Below are positions 44,320 through 53,695 of a stretch of DNA of 64,000 bases, piece by piece. A model generated the notes under the pieces. That model saw only the letters and a program-made list of their open reading frames with translations. It did not search any database and was not told the origin of the DNA. A program made the position numbers and the translations under genes. Source of the stretch: Pelagicoccus sp. SDUM812002. Lineage in GTDB: Bacteria > Verrucomicrobiota > Verrucomicrobiia > Opitutales > Opitutaceae. The number at the start of each line of letters is the position of its first letter. The first letter of the stretch is position 1. The DNA lies in NCBI RefSeq assembly GCF_031127835.1, contig NZ_JARXHX010000007.1:62001-126000 (forward strand). Reading direction: 5' to 3'.

Positions 44320-45230
44320 AGGTTATGGACAGGAGACGTTTTATCGGAACGGCGGGATTTGGGCTAACGGTGCTCTCTGGGGCTCTAGGGCGAGGTGCGA
44401 GCAACGCTCCGCGGTTGACGATCTTGCAGACCAATGACACCCATTCGCGCATCGATCCTTTTCCGATGGATGGCGGTCGCAACCAAGGGCTGGGCGGTGT
44501 GGCCCGCCGAAAAGTATTGATTGATCGGATACGTAATCGAGAGCAGTTTACTTTGTTGGTCGATAGCGGCGATATTTTTCAGGGGACGCCTTACTATAAC
44601 CTTTATGGAGGCGAGGTCGAAATCGAAGCCATGAATCGGATGGGCTACGAAGTCGGCACGGTGGGCAATCACGAGTTCGACAATGGAATCGAAGGACTTG
44701 AGAAAACCATGCCCTTGGCGAAGTTCGAGTGGGTTTCCAGCAATTTGGACTGGAGCGGCGCGAATGCGTTGGCACCTTTGGTAAAGCCTTGGACCGTCCG
44801 GGAGGTTGGTCCGTTTAAGGTGGGGCTCTTCGGCTTGCTCTGCGAGCTGGACGGGATGGTCGCCCCCAGCAACCACCAGGGTGTGATCTATCTCGATCCG
44901 GTGGAGTCAGCTCGTCGAGCGGTGAGGGATTTGAAGCGGGAGGGTTGTAATCTGATCGTCTGCTTGTCGCACATGGGGTACGGTACTCGATCGGAGAATG
45001 AGCAGTTGCGTGACGACCGTTTACCCGCTGCGGTGGAAGGCGTCGACTTGGTATTGGGTGGTCACTCGCACACTTTCTTGGACGAGCTAGTAGAGCTGCC
45101 GCGCAGAGGAGGAGGACTGACGCGTATCACACAGCAAGGCTGGGCCGGGATGCGGATGGGGCAGATCGACGTGAGCTTAAGCGCGGGCAGTGAACTTGTG
45201 ATGCGGCAGGCCCCTGTTTGGGTTTCCTAG
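44316..45230 (+). CDS. Metallophosphatase domain of 5'-nucleotidase, Tat-exported
   Basis: About 304 residues from ATG 44316, coupled to the upstream gene. The N-terminus MKVMDRRRFIGTAGFG is a twin-arginine signal. The calcineurin-like core shows LQTNDTHSRID (D, H), LVDSGDIFQGTPYYN (GD), VGTVGNHEFDNG (GNHE), SHMGYGTRSE and GGHSHTFLDE (GHSH), which supply all the metal ligands. It hydrolyses phosphomonoesters, probably nucleoside 5'-phosphates, in the periplasm. The C-terminal nucleotidase domain is the separate upstream gene, so the active enzyme may be a two-chain complex. Nothing follows in the same direction. Confidence 0.93.
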   Translation: MKVMDRRRFIGTAGFGLTVLSGALGRGASNAPRLTILQTNDTHSRIDPFPMDGGRNQGLGGVARRKVLIDRIRNREQFTLLVDSGDIFQGTPYYNLYGGEVEIEAMNRMGYEVGTVGNHEFDNGIEGLEKTMPLAKFEWVSSNLDWSGANALAPLVKPWTVREVGPFKVGLFGLLCELDGMVAPSNHQGVIYLDPVESARRAVRDLKREGCNLIVCLSHMGYGTRSENEQLRDDRLPAAVEGVDLVLGGHSHTFLDELVELPRRGGGLTRITQQGWAGMRMGQIDVSLSAGSELVMRQAPVWVS

Positions 45231-45308
45231 CGGAACACTTGAAAAGGCCGGTGTGAATTGGCTGAAACCCTTATGACTCGGAGAAACCGAAGTGGATCTA
45301 GTGATTAT

Positions 45309-48300
45309 CTAGGATGCGTCTTGCGGTCTGATGCTGTCGAGCGTTGAGAGAACGCTCTCTTGCGTTAGGGCAATACTCGAGCTGAGTACATCCAGGAGTG
45401 GTGCTATGCTTTCTGAGTCATTTTCGATGCAGGCCTTTTCTAGTTGTTTGGCGAGGGCGCTAAGCTTATCCGCCCCGCACTCGGCCGCACTACCTTTTAT
45501 AGTGTGCGAAACGAGGCGAAGCTCTTCCAAGTTTTGATGGGTTTTGGCCTTTTCGGCGAATGAATCGAGGTTGCCCACAAATACAGTTAGGATTTCGCTG
45601 ATTAGCTCCATGTCGTCAGTCAATAAAGATACAAGCCGGTCTAGATTGAAGTATTGGCTCTCAGGTGGGGGCTCAGCGTTATCGGGCAAAGGAAGTACCT
45701 CAGTTGTGTCGGGAGATATGCGCTTGCCGAGCCATCTTTGGAGAGAAGCGACTAGAGCGTCTTGGGCGATTGGCTTGGATAGGTAGTCGTCCATGCCGGA
45801 TTCGATGCATTTTTGTTGGTCCCCGAGGAATGCGTTCGCTGTTAAGGCGATTATGGGAACGTGTGGCCTATCCCCATCCCGTTCATATTTGCGAATAGCT
45901 TTAGTTGCTTCGAAGCCGTCCATGATCGGCATCATGCAATCCATGAAGATGGCGTCGTAGTTGAAACTGAGATACTGTTTAACGGCCTCTTTCCCGTTGC
46001 CAGCTGTATCCACGCTGTATCCATATTTCTTCTCCAACATGCTTCGGAGGAGAGTTTGGTTCAGGGCTGTGTCGTCTACGAGTAAAATACGGAAACGTCC
46101 GCCCGGCGGCGCTGGTTCGGGTTTATCGATGAGGTTTGATTTCTCGGATAAGTTGGAGCAATCGTAGCCAAGTGTTTTGGCAATCGCGAGCCTCAGCTGT
46201 TCCGGTTTGATAATGGGCTTAAGGAAGAAGGCGTCGAACCCGGATGCGAGGAAGTGGGATTGGCCGTTGTGAAAGCTTCCGGATGTGATCAGGATCAGTT
46301 TGGTAGTTTGAATCTCCTGATCTTCGCGTACTCTCTTAGCGAATTGCGGGCCGTCCATCGTGGGCATGCAATAATCTATGAGGGCTACTTGGTACGGCCT
46401 ACCTTCTCGGACTGCATCTTTGAGCTTTTGCAAGGCGTCTGCCCCGTCTGCTGCAGTATCTGCTGTGAGGTTCCATTGTCCGCACTGTTCCGCGAGTAGG
46501 GTGCGGTTAAGTGGATAGTCGTCTGCAATAAGTATCCGTGTATTGGATATATCAAGGTCAGTCTTCTCGGTTTTGAGTTCGATGGGCGTGGGAGGAATAG
46601 GAAGCGTGAACCAGAAGGTGGAGCCTTGGCCTTCTTTGCTTTTTAAGTGAATTTCTCCACCCATCATTTCGGCTAACAACTTGCAGATGGCGAGACCTAG
46701 TCCAGTTCCCCCGAACTTTCGGGAAGTGGAGCTGTCGGCTTGAGTGAACTTCGTGAATAGCGAGGCGTGTGCGTCTTCGGGGATGCCAATTCCCGTATCC
46801 GACACGGAAATACGAGCGAAGTTGTCAGGCTGTTCCGGTTCACGAGTGACTTCGATGAAAACATGCCCGGAATCGGTGAACTTTATAGCGTTTCCTGCGA
46901 GATTTATTATAATCTGGCGAATGCGGCCTGGGTCTGCGTGGAAGCCGAGTGGTAGGTCCGGATCATAGCGTAGCAACATTTCGAGCCCTTTGTCAGAGGC
47001 CTCGTTGGAAAGTAGCTCTGCTGCCTCCTCAGCGATCTGGCGCAGGTCGAAGGGCATGGATTCGACTTCGAGCTTTCCAGCCTCAATTTTGGAGAAGTCG
47101 AGGATGTCGTTAATGATGGCGAGCAATGACTGGCCAGAGTTAAGGATGTAGCGAGCGAAGTTTTTGGCATCCTCTGGGAGCTTAGAATCAAGCAGAAGGT
47201 TGGAGAAACCGATGACGCTGTTCATGGGGGTGCGAATTTCGTGGGACATGGTGGCGAGGAATTCGCTCTTAGCCTTATTTGCAGCTTCAGCATCTTCCGA
47301 AGCTTGTTTGGCTCCCTCGAGAGCTATAGCCAAGTCCTCTTGGGCCTTGATGCGCTCTGTGATATCGGTGCGGATCGCTACGTAGCTCTCGAGTCTGCCT
47401 TGTTCGTTACGGTAGGGCACGATGTTGGTGTCTACCCAGTAGTGTGTTCCGTCCTTGGCCTTGTTTTTAACTTCAGCGCGCCAGACCCCACCGTTCGCGA
47501 TGGTCTTGTACATGTTAGCGAAGAAAGAGCGGGGATGATGGCCAGAGTTGAGGATGCGGTGGTCCTTTCCGATGAGCTCTTCTCGCGAGTACTTGCTGAT
47601 ATCGCAGAACTTGTCGTTGACGTATTGGATGCGTCCGGAGGTGCTGGTTATGGCGACGATAGAATGTTGGTCGAGGGCGAAGGTCTGAGATTTAAGCTCG
47701 TGGCGGGCGCGGTCGGCACGGATGCGGCTTGCTTCGGCTTCCGCGGATTGGGCCTTTAGAAATACGAACATTCTTCTACCGAAAATGAGCGTCACAATGA
47801 CGATAAGGGCGAAAAGGAGTAGTAGGATGAACTCGATTTCGGTCAGCTTCTCGGAGCGTTGGACCTCGGATTGGAAGTTTTGCTTTTGGATTCGTGATAC
47901 CTCGTGGGTGAGCTTTGAGAGTTGGATGCTGCACTCTGCGGCGGTCCGGTCCATGCTTGCCATGATGGAGCCCGCGACGTCTACCTGGCCGGTCGCCATC
48001 GAGTCGAATATTGCTTGGGAATAGGCGTCGAGGATTCGGAAGCTCGCCTCTATATTGTTGATCTCATCGAGGAGGTTGGTGGCGGTTTCAGTGTTTTGAG
48101 AGGCTTCGCTGAGATGGGTTCGAAGCGTTTCTAGTCTTTCTCGAAATTGGATGTCTGCCTTGTGCTTGAAGTACCGTTCGAGGACGGGATCGCGGGAGTC
48201 GAAGATGTTGTTCCCGGGGGCGTTTGAGGCGACAATTGCATCGTTGAGGCTGATCATCTGGTCGGTGCTGGTGGACCAGAAGTTGTCAGTTTCGATCGTC

Positions 48301-48464
48301 TTCTTGTATTCGTTGTTTAGAAATGAACCGAAGAAGAACGCTGCACAGATGGTAGCGAGGTTTAGAAAGGCGAGAGCGTAGTACGCCCACTTCCACTTGT
48401 CGGTAGAGCGTCCGTAAGATTTCGGTCGGTTGGGCGTCGAAGCCGTTTGCGTGTCGGTGGGCAT
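45309..48464 (-). CDS. BarA-like hybrid sensor histidine kinase
   Basis: 1051 residues. Transmembrane helices near 28-49 and 211-235 enclose a periplasmic sensor of about 160 residues. A PAS domain follows (GRIQYVNDKFCDISKYSREEL, with PAC ending at VAIRTDITER). Next is HisKA with SHEIRTPMNS (phospho-His), then HATPase (NLAGNAIKFTDSG and GTGLGLAICK). Two receiver domains carry LIADDYPLN...DYCMPTMDG and LLVDDTALN...DCMMPIMDG, and a C-terminal Hpt domain has HTIKGSAAECGADKL (His). This is a complete phosphorelay in one chain; a partner response regulator with output domain is not adjacent. Trigger unknown. Confidence 0.96.
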   Translation of the reverse strand: MPTDTQTASTPNRPKSYGRSTDKWKWAYYALAFLNLATICAAFFFGSFLNNEYKKTIETDNFWSTSTDQMISLNDAIVASNAPGNNIFDSRDPVLERYFKHKADIQFRERLETLRTHLSEASQNTETATNLLDEINNIEASFRILDAYSQAIFDSMATGQVDVAGSIMASMDRTAAECSIQLSKLTHEVSRIQKQNFQSEVQRSEKLTEIEFILLLLFALIVIVTLIFGRRMFVFLKAQSAEAEASRIRADRARHELKSQTFALDQHSIVAITSTSGRIQYVNDKFCDISKYSREELIGKDHRILNSGHHPRSFFANMYKTIANGGVWRAEVKNKAKDGTHYWVDTNIVPYRNEQGRLESYVAIRTDITERIKAQEDLAIALEGAKQASEDAEAANKAKSEFLATMSHEIRTPMNSVIGFSNLLLDSKLPEDAKNFARYILNSGQSLLAIINDILDFSKIEAGKLEVESMPFDLRQIAEEAAELLSNEASDKGLEMLLRYDPDLPLGFHADPGRIRQIIINLAGNAIKFTDSGHVFIEVTREPEQPDNFARISVSDTGIGIPEDAHASLFTKFTQADSSTSRKFGGTGLGLAICKLLAEMMGGEIHLKSKEGQGSTFWFTLPIPPTPIELKTEKTDLDISNTRILIADDYPLNRTLLAEQCGQWNLTADTAADGADALQKLKDAVREGRPYQVALIDYCMPTMDGPQFAKRVREDQEIQTTKLILITSGSFHNGQSHFLASGFDAFFLKPIIKPEQLRLAIAKTLGYDCSNLSEKSNLIDKPEPAPPGGRFRILLVDDTALNQTLLRSMLEKKYGYSVDTAGNGKEAVKQYLSFNYDAIFMDCMMPIMDGFEATKAIRKYERDGDRPHVPIIALTANAFLGDQQKCIESGMDDYLSKPIAQDALVASLQRWLGKRISPDTTEVLPLPDNAEPPPESQYFNLDRLVSLLTDDMELISEILTVFVGNLDSFAEKAKTHQNLEELRLVSHTIKGSAAECGADKLSALAKQLEKACIENDSESIAPLLDVLSSSIALTQESVLSTLDSIRPQDAS

Positions 48465-48697
48465 GATGGGCGGGCACGGGAGTCCCGGAATAGGCGCAGC
48501 TTATCTCAAAGGAAGGCTCGTGATAGTGAATCGACGCGTTTTAGAGGCTTTTTAGCCGAAAAACTTCAGTTTGGCGTCGCCAGATTTGCTCGAACACGCC
48601 TCCTGCCTCGGCGACAGGAGGGGGATTCGAGAAGCTCCTCCCTTGTCATTCAGGTAAAAGTACTCTAGCCATTCCGGTTCTCACTCATTATCGCAAA

Positions 48698-49924
48698 ATG
48701 AAAGTTAAGAAAGTAGGTATCCTCACGGCAGGTGGCTTGGCCCCTTGTCTTTCTTCAGCAATCGGTGGCTTGATCCAGCGCTATACGGAAATCGATCCGG
48801 ATGTTGAGATCATTTGCTACAAGAACGGCTACTATGGCCTGCTCAAGGGCTTGAGCTATCAGGTTACTCCCGAGATTCGCAAGAACGCAGGGAATCTTCA
48901 CCTTTTTGGTGGCAGCCCGATTGGCAACAGCCGCGTGAAGCTTACGAATGTGAAGGACTGCGTAAAGCGTGGCCTTGTTCAGGAAGGTGAAGATCCGCAG
49001 AAAGTGGCGGCAGAGCAGCTCGTGAAGGATGGAGTCGACGTGCTCCACACCATCGGCGGCGACGATACCAATACCGCAGCGGCTGATCTCGCGGCCTACC
49101 TAGCCAAGAACGACTATGCGCTGCGTGTGATAGGCTTGCCGAAAACCATAGACAACGACGTCTACCCGATCAAGCAGTCCCTTGGCGCTTACACGGCGGC
49201 TGAGCACGGTGCGAATTATTTCGAGAACGTGGTAGCGGAGCACAACTCCAGCCCTCGCATGCTGATCATCCACGAGGTAATGGGTCGCCACTGTGGCTGG
49301 CTCGCGGCCTACACCGCCTACGAGTACCATAAACGACAGAAGTGCCGATACTGGGTACCGGAGATCGGTTTAGCGCGGGAGCGCCACGACGTGCATGCGA
49401 TCTATGTTCCCGAGCTCGGCATCGACCTGGAAGCGGAAGCTGCTCGTCTGCGCAAGCAGCTCGACGAGCACGATGCTGTCAATATCTTCCTCTCCGAGGG
49501 TGCGGGCGTAGCGGACATCGTCGCTCAAAAGGAAGCTGCGGGTGAGGAAATCATTCGTGACGCGTTCGGCCACGTGCAGCTGGACTTCATCAATCCGGGT
49601 GCATACTTCGCCAAGCAGTTCAAGGAACTGATCGGTGCGGAGAAGGTGCTGGTACAAAAGAGCGGTTACTACTCCCGTGCTGCAGCAGCAAATGCAAAGG
49701 ATCTCAACCTCATCAAGAGCTGCACCGACAAAGCGGTCGAAGCCGCATTCGCAGGCGAAAGCGGCGTGATCGGTCACGACGAAAACAATCGCGATATCCT
49801 GCGTGCTTGCGAGTTCGATCGCGTAGCGGGCGGTAAGCCGTTCAATACGGACGAGCCTTGGTTTGACGAGCTTCTATCTGAAATCGGCCAGCCGAAAGGC
49901 AAGGTTCAGGATACGAGCCACTAG
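48698..49924 (+). CDS. Pyrophosphate-dependent 6-phosphofructokinase
   Basis: 408 residues. The nucleotide/PPi site has LTAGGLAPCLSS and IGGDDTNTAAADL (GGDD, residues 120-123; Asp at the second D is the mark of PPi use). The catalytic loop is PKTIDND (148-154), and the fructose-6-P region has MGRHCGW. All key residues of PPi-type PFKs are intact. It catalyses reversible phosphorylation of fructose 6-phosphate with PPi in glycolysis. A second, atypical relative lies at 55344. Its own terminator follows. Confidence 0.95.
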   Translation: MKVKKVGILTAGGLAPCLSSAIGGLIQRYTEIDPDVEIICYKNGYYGLLKGLSYQVTPEIRKNAGNLHLFGGSPIGNSRVKLTNVKDCVKRGLVQEGEDPQKVAAEQLVKDGVDVLHTIGGDDTNTAAADLAAYLAKNDYALRVIGLPKTIDNDVYPIKQSLGAYTAAEHGANYFENVVAEHNSSPRMLIIHEVMGRHCGWLAAYTAYEYHKRQKCRYWVPEIGLARERHDVHAIYVPELGIDLEAEAARLRKQLDEHDAVNIFLSEGAGVADIVAQKEAAGEEIIRDAFGHVQLDFINPGAYFAKQFKELIGAEKVLVQKSGYYSRAAAANAKDLNLIKSCTDKAVEAAFAGESGVIGHDENNRDILRACEFDRVAGGKPFNTDEPWFDELLSEIGQPKGKVQDTSH

Positions 49925-50008
49925 ACGTTTTGCTTCGGGTGGCTGTGGCAGTTGCTCGAGAGGTCGTTTCGTGGAACTTACTCCGCGATCATCCAAGATT
50001 TGAATACA

Positions 50009-50042
50009 GAGGTCGAAGCGTTTTCGCTTCGGCCTCTTTTTC
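50009..50042 (+). terminator. Terminator after the phosphofructokinase
   Basis: GAGGTCGAAGCG pairs with CGCTTCGGCCTC (one wobble), followed by a T-run (50036-50041). Confidence 0.9.
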
Positions 50043-50050
50043 TGCTAAAA

Positions 50051-51763
50051 TTATGAGTGGTATTCGGGGACGGTGACACGTTCGATTTCTTCAAGTGTCG
50101 TTAGTCCTAGGAGTGTTTTTTTGAGGCCGTCCTCTCTCAGGCTCTTCAGTCCGAGTCGCTTGGCTTCTGCTTGGATTTCGGTGAACGGGGCGCGTTTCGA
50201 GATGAGCTCTCTCATGTATTCAGATATTTCAATGATCTCATGCACGCCTATGCGTCCCTTGAATCCTGTGTGGGAGCATTGCTTGCAGCCCTTTCCGCGG
50301 AAGAAAGGTATCTGCGGGTCGATGCTTTCTGCTTTGAAGTATTTGAGGAGGAGTTCCGTTTTGGGTTGATAGCTCTCTTTGCAAGATTCGCAGATCTTTC
50401 CGACCAATCGCTGAGACAAGACGCCGTTGATTGACGGAGCGACCATATACGGATCCACTCCCATTTCGACGAGGCGGAGGATGGCTTGAGTCGCGCTGTT
50501 AGTGTGGAGAGTTGTGAGGACTAAATGGCCGGTGAGGGCAGCTTCCGTTGCGATTTTTGCCGTTTCCAAGTCTCGGATTTCACCCACGAGTATGACGTCT
50601 GGATCTTGTCTGAGCGCGGATCGCAGGATGGTATTGAAATCGAGGTTTATATTGTGCCTGACTTCGAAATGGTTGACTCCCGGCAGCTGGTATTCGACTG
50701 GGTTTTCGATCGTCATGATATTGCGTTCGCGATCGTTCAAGTAGTCGAGGGCTGAATACAGGGTGGTTGTTTTTCCTGAGCCAGTGGGGCCAGTTACGAT
50801 GAAGATCCCGTTTGGCTTGCTGATAGCGGTTCGGAAACTCTTCATGTTGCTCTTGGCAAACAAGAGCTCGTCGAAGTTCGGCAGGCCCTTCTTGCCGGCC
50901 TGGCCGAGAAGTCGAATAACTGCCTTTTCCCCGTGAAGCCCGGGGCAGGTTGAAATGCGGAAATTTTGGCTGAAGGTGCCGACTTCGACCGTGAACCGCC
51001 CGTCTTGCGGTAGCCGAGTTTCGGCGATGTTGAGTTCGGAGACGAACTTCATGCGCACCATCAAAGCGGTATGGGCCTGCTTTGGCAGATCGACAACATC
51101 ACGGAGGTGTCCGTCCACGCGGAAGCGAACCTTGCCGTGGTCCTTATGGGCCTCGAGATGGGTGTCGCTGGCTCGTTGCTTGAAGGCGTTGTAGATGATG
51201 TGGTTTGCCAGCTCGACCAACGCGTTGTTCTCTACGAGCTCTAGGAGAGTGTCGCGTTGTTCTGCGGCGATGCTCTTACCTTTCGTGAATGCTTCCAAAG
51301 TTTTGAGAGCCTCGTCGAAGGAAATGTTCGACTGGTAGGTGATCTCTATGGCATGCGATATATCGTCTGCGTGTCCGAATACAGGGCTAACGCGCTTTTG
51401 CAGGTATCGCTCCAGCGATTCGACGAGGTTACGGTTCGTGGGATCGCTCATTGCCATCGTCACGTATCCGTCAAACTCATACAGGCTGATCGCCTGGATC
51501 TTTTTCGCCATTTCCAGGGGAATACGTTCTTCCTCTGGATAAGTTATGTTGATGGAAAGGGGGTCGACGTAGGTGATGTCGTGGGCGCGGGCCCAGAGCT
51601 CTCCAGCGGGATCCTTGCGGATCATGCCCTTGTCTATGATCTCCAGTAGCATCCCGGAGTGGTCCTTCTTGTACCTGCTCGTCAGAGCATTAAGAGTGAC
51701 GGTGTCGATCTTACCCGTGCCGGCTACGAGCTCGACGAAGCGGTCGCATCTAATTTCTCTCAT
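50051..51763 (-). CDS. PilB/GspE-type secretion ATPase
   Basis: 570 residues. N-terminal MshEN/GspE-N domain (residues about 1-150). The ATPase core has Walker A GPTGSGKTTT, the Asp box TIENPVEY, Walker B VILVGEIRD and the His box LTTLHTN. A four-cysteine zinc motif follows near residue 455-505 (CESC...CKQC). The protein would power assembly of type IV pili or a type II secretion pseudopilus at the inner membrane. It is the last gene of an operon that begins with a kinase and a CheY-like protein, so pilus or secretion activity may be under that pathway's control. No other pilus gene lies in the window. Confidence 0.95.
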   Translation of the reverse strand: MREIRCDRFVELVAGTGKIDTVTLNALTSRYKKDHSGMLLEIIDKGMIRKDPAGELWARAHDITYVDPLSINITYPEEERIPLEMAKKIQAISLYEFDGYVTMAMSDPTNRNLVESLERYLQKRVSPVFGHADDISHAIEITYQSNISFDEALKTLEAFTKGKSIAAEQRDTLLELVENNALVELANHIIYNAFKQRASDTHLEAHKDHGKVRFRVDGHLRDVVDLPKQAHTALMVRMKFVSELNIAETRLPQDGRFTVEVGTFSQNFRISTCPGLHGEKAVIRLLGQAGKKGLPNFDELLFAKSNMKSFRTAISKPNGIFIVTGPTGSGKTTTLYSALDYLNDRERNIMTIENPVEYQLPGVNHFEVRHNINLDFNTILRSALRQDPDVILVGEIRDLETAKIATEAALTGHLVLTTLHTNSATQAILRLVEMGVDPYMVAPSINGVLSQRLVGKICESCKESYQPKTELLLKYFKAESIDPQIPFFRGKGCKQCSHTGFKGRIGVHEIIEISEYMRELISKRAPFTEIQAEAKRLGLKSLREDGLKKTLLGLTTLEEIERVTVPEYHS

Positions 51764-51950
51764 CGTCTTTCAGATTCAGGTTAAAGAAGTTGCCGATAGC
51801 TTCTTGGCCTAGCAGTTCGCGGGAGGCAATAATACTGTCGTATTCTGCCCGAGCCTCGACCAAGAGCTTGCCCATGTCGTATGTGACGACAAGGTCCTCG
51901 AGACTAGTGACTTCGGAAGTAGCAGGAGGAGTGTTCTCTGGCTGGGACAT
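51750..51950 (-). CDS. Small protein of signalling-PilB operon
   Basis: 66 residues, starting 17 bp after the CheY-like gene and overlapping the PilB-like gene by 14 bp. Acidic, helical C-terminal half (VEARAEYDSIIASRELLGQE), no known domain. Its coupling to both neighbours is the main evidence that it is real. It may connect the receiver domain to the ATPase; that is inference. Confidence 0.65.
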   Translation of the reverse strand: MSQPENTPPATSEVTSLEDLVVTYDMGKLLVEARAEYDSIIASRELLGQEAIGNFFNLNLKDDERN

Positions 51951-51967
51951 AAGTGGAAGGGTTCGGT

Positions 51968-52360
51968 TTAAGAAGCGGTTGCTCGGATTGTCGAAAGTAC
52001 CTTGATGACGAGGTTCTTTATTTCGTCGGGGGTCTGTGTCTTGAGTATATAGTAGGTGGCTCCGCTGCGAGCGGTTTCCTCGATCGTATCGCGTGTGGAT
52101 ACCGCTGTGAGCATGATGACGGCTGCGTTAGGGTTGATCTCTCGGATATGTTTAAGAGCTTCCACTCCGTTCATCTTGTTCATGTTAATATCGAGCAAGA
52201 TGAGGTCCGGCCGGTACTCTTGGTAGGCCTCTACGGCGTCCATGCCATTTTGCATGAGGTAGACCTTCGATATTCCAATGTCGTTGAGCAGGAGCTTCAG
52301 GAAGGTGCGCATATGCGCTTCGTCGTCTGCTATGAGTGCGGTTATGTTTTTGTAGTCCAT
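51968..52360 (-). CDS. CheY-like single-domain response regulator
   Basis: 130 residues, a lone receiver domain. Acidic pair DDEAH (near residue 10), phospho-acceptor Asp in LILLDINMNKMNG, Thr in MLTAVSTRD, and Lys in YYILKTQTP. It has no output domain. It overlaps the upstream kinase by 1 bp (TAATG) and precedes the 66-residue and PilB-like genes; it is probably the diffusible output of the kinase. Confidence 0.95.
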   Translation of the reverse strand: MDYKNITALIADDEAHMRTFLKLLLNDIGISKVYLMQNGMDAVEAYQEYRPDLILLDINMNKMNGVEALKHIREINPNAAVIMLTAVSTRDTIEETARSGATYYILKTQTPDEIKNLVIKVLSTIRATAS

Positions 52361-53529
52361 TATGGGATACGGTTCAGTTGTATTTGAAAGTGGGCTCCGC
52401 CTTCGGGGAGGTTTTCTACTGTGATTTCTCCGTCGTGGCTGTTAACGATGCGCTTAACGACATAGAGTCCGATGCCGCTCGTGGATTCACCTGCGGTAGG
52501 CATGTTTGAGGTGCGGCTGAATTCTTTGAAGAGTTTGTTGAACTCGTCTTTCGGAATTCCTGGGCCCTCGTCCTTCACTGACATATAGACAGATTTGGAG
52601 TCGGTTCTGGTTTCGATCTGAACTCGGGTACCCTTTGGGGAGAACTTGATCGCGTTGCTTACGAGGTTCTCCACGGCGCGTGTGATTAAGCGTTTGTCTA
52701 TGGAAGCTAGAGCACCGTCTGAATGATCAGTGTGAACAAGGGTGATGGCCTTCTTTTCGGCGGTGGGAGTTTGCATCTTGGCGGTCTGGGCCATGATGTC
52801 TCTGGGAGCCAATTGCTCGCGGGAAAGGTCGAAGTTATCCAGGTCGATTTTTGAGACGTCGAGGAGGTCCTCCACGAGATTTAGCATGTTTTCGCTCGCT
52901 TCGATGATGCAGCGGACCATCTCCCGTTGGCTGTCGTTCAGCTTACCGAAGCGTTCCGTCTCCAAGAAGTGCGATACCCCGGAAATGGAAGCGATGGGAT
53001 TCCTAAGGTCGTGGGAGGCTACACCGAGAAATTTAGTTTTTGAGGTATTTTGACGGTGGAGATTGTTTATCGTAGCCGTCGTGTCTCTGCGTTTTCGAAA
53101 GTCAGCTATCTGTCTCCTAGCACGTGTCAGAAGTTCGGTCTTTCGAATGGGCTTCTGTAAGTAGTCGTTCGCTCCAGCGTCGAACGCCTGGTTCATCGTC
53201 TCCATGTGAGAGCTGCCGGTGACGAATATAAGTGGAATTTCAGATGTGGATGCTTGGCTCTTGAGCTCTCGACAGAGGGCAATCCCGCCTTCGCCGGGCA
53301 TCTCTACATCGCATATGATGAGCTCGGGTGGCGATTTCGAGATTAGCTGCTTGGCTTGTTTGGCGTCGTATGCGTGTAGAGTCTCGAAATCTCCGGCGGT
53401 GAGAATTTTCTTAGCGATTCCGTGAGTGATTCGATCGTCGTCGACGACGAGCACCAGACCGCTGCGAACTTCGGGGACTTTTCCGAGGTCAGATTCTGGT
53501 TCCGTGGAATTGGGAAGTTGTGAGTTCAA
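52360..53529 (-). CDS. Hybrid receiver-histidine kinase
   Basis: 389 residues, no transmembrane segment. N-terminal receiver (VLVVDDDRITH, ICDVEMPGEGG), followed by HisKA (VASHDLRNPIASISG, His) and HATPase (NLVSNAIKFSPKG, DEGPGIPKDEF, SGIGLYVVKRI). A receiver-first layout suggests the kinase is itself switched by an upstream phosphodonor. It is the first gene of the operon leading to the PilB-like ATPase. Confidence 0.95.
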   Translation of the reverse strand: MNSQLPNSTEPESDLGKVPEVRSGLVLVVDDDRITHGIAKKILTAGDFETLHAYDAKQAKQLISKSPPELIICDVEMPGEGGIALCRELKSQASTSEIPLIFVTGSSHMETMNQAFDAGANDYLQKPIRKTELLTRARRQIADFRKRRDTTATINNLHRQNTSKTKFLGVASHDLRNPIASISGVSHFLETERFGKLNDSQREMVRCIIEASENMLNLVEDLLDVSKIDLDNFDLSREQLAPRDIMAQTAKMQTPTAEKKAITLVHTDHSDGALASIDKRLITRAVENLVSNAIKFSPKGTRVQIETRTDSKSVYMSVKDEGPGIPKDEFNKLFKEFSRTSNMPTAGESTSGIGLYVVKRIVNSHDGEITVENLPEGGAHFQIQLNRIP

Positions 53530-53619
53530 GTCGCTAGGAGATCGTGATTTTACTCATCTCTTTTCGGACTTGAATTGTAAAAAGTAAGCGAGCGAATGAA
53601 CTTTGACTCGATTCTATCA

Positions 53620-53652
53620 CAAAAAAAAGCCCGCCGAACGAATCGGCGGGCT
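53620..53652 (-). terminator. Terminator after glycyl-tRNA synthetase
   Basis: AGCCCGCCGA and TCGGCGGGCT form a perfect 10-bp stem around ACGAA, followed on the minus strand by a T8 run. Confidence 0.95.
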
Positions 53653-53695
53653 AGTAAAGTGTTGAATGCTAGGGAGAAGTGCGAGTTTGAGCTAT

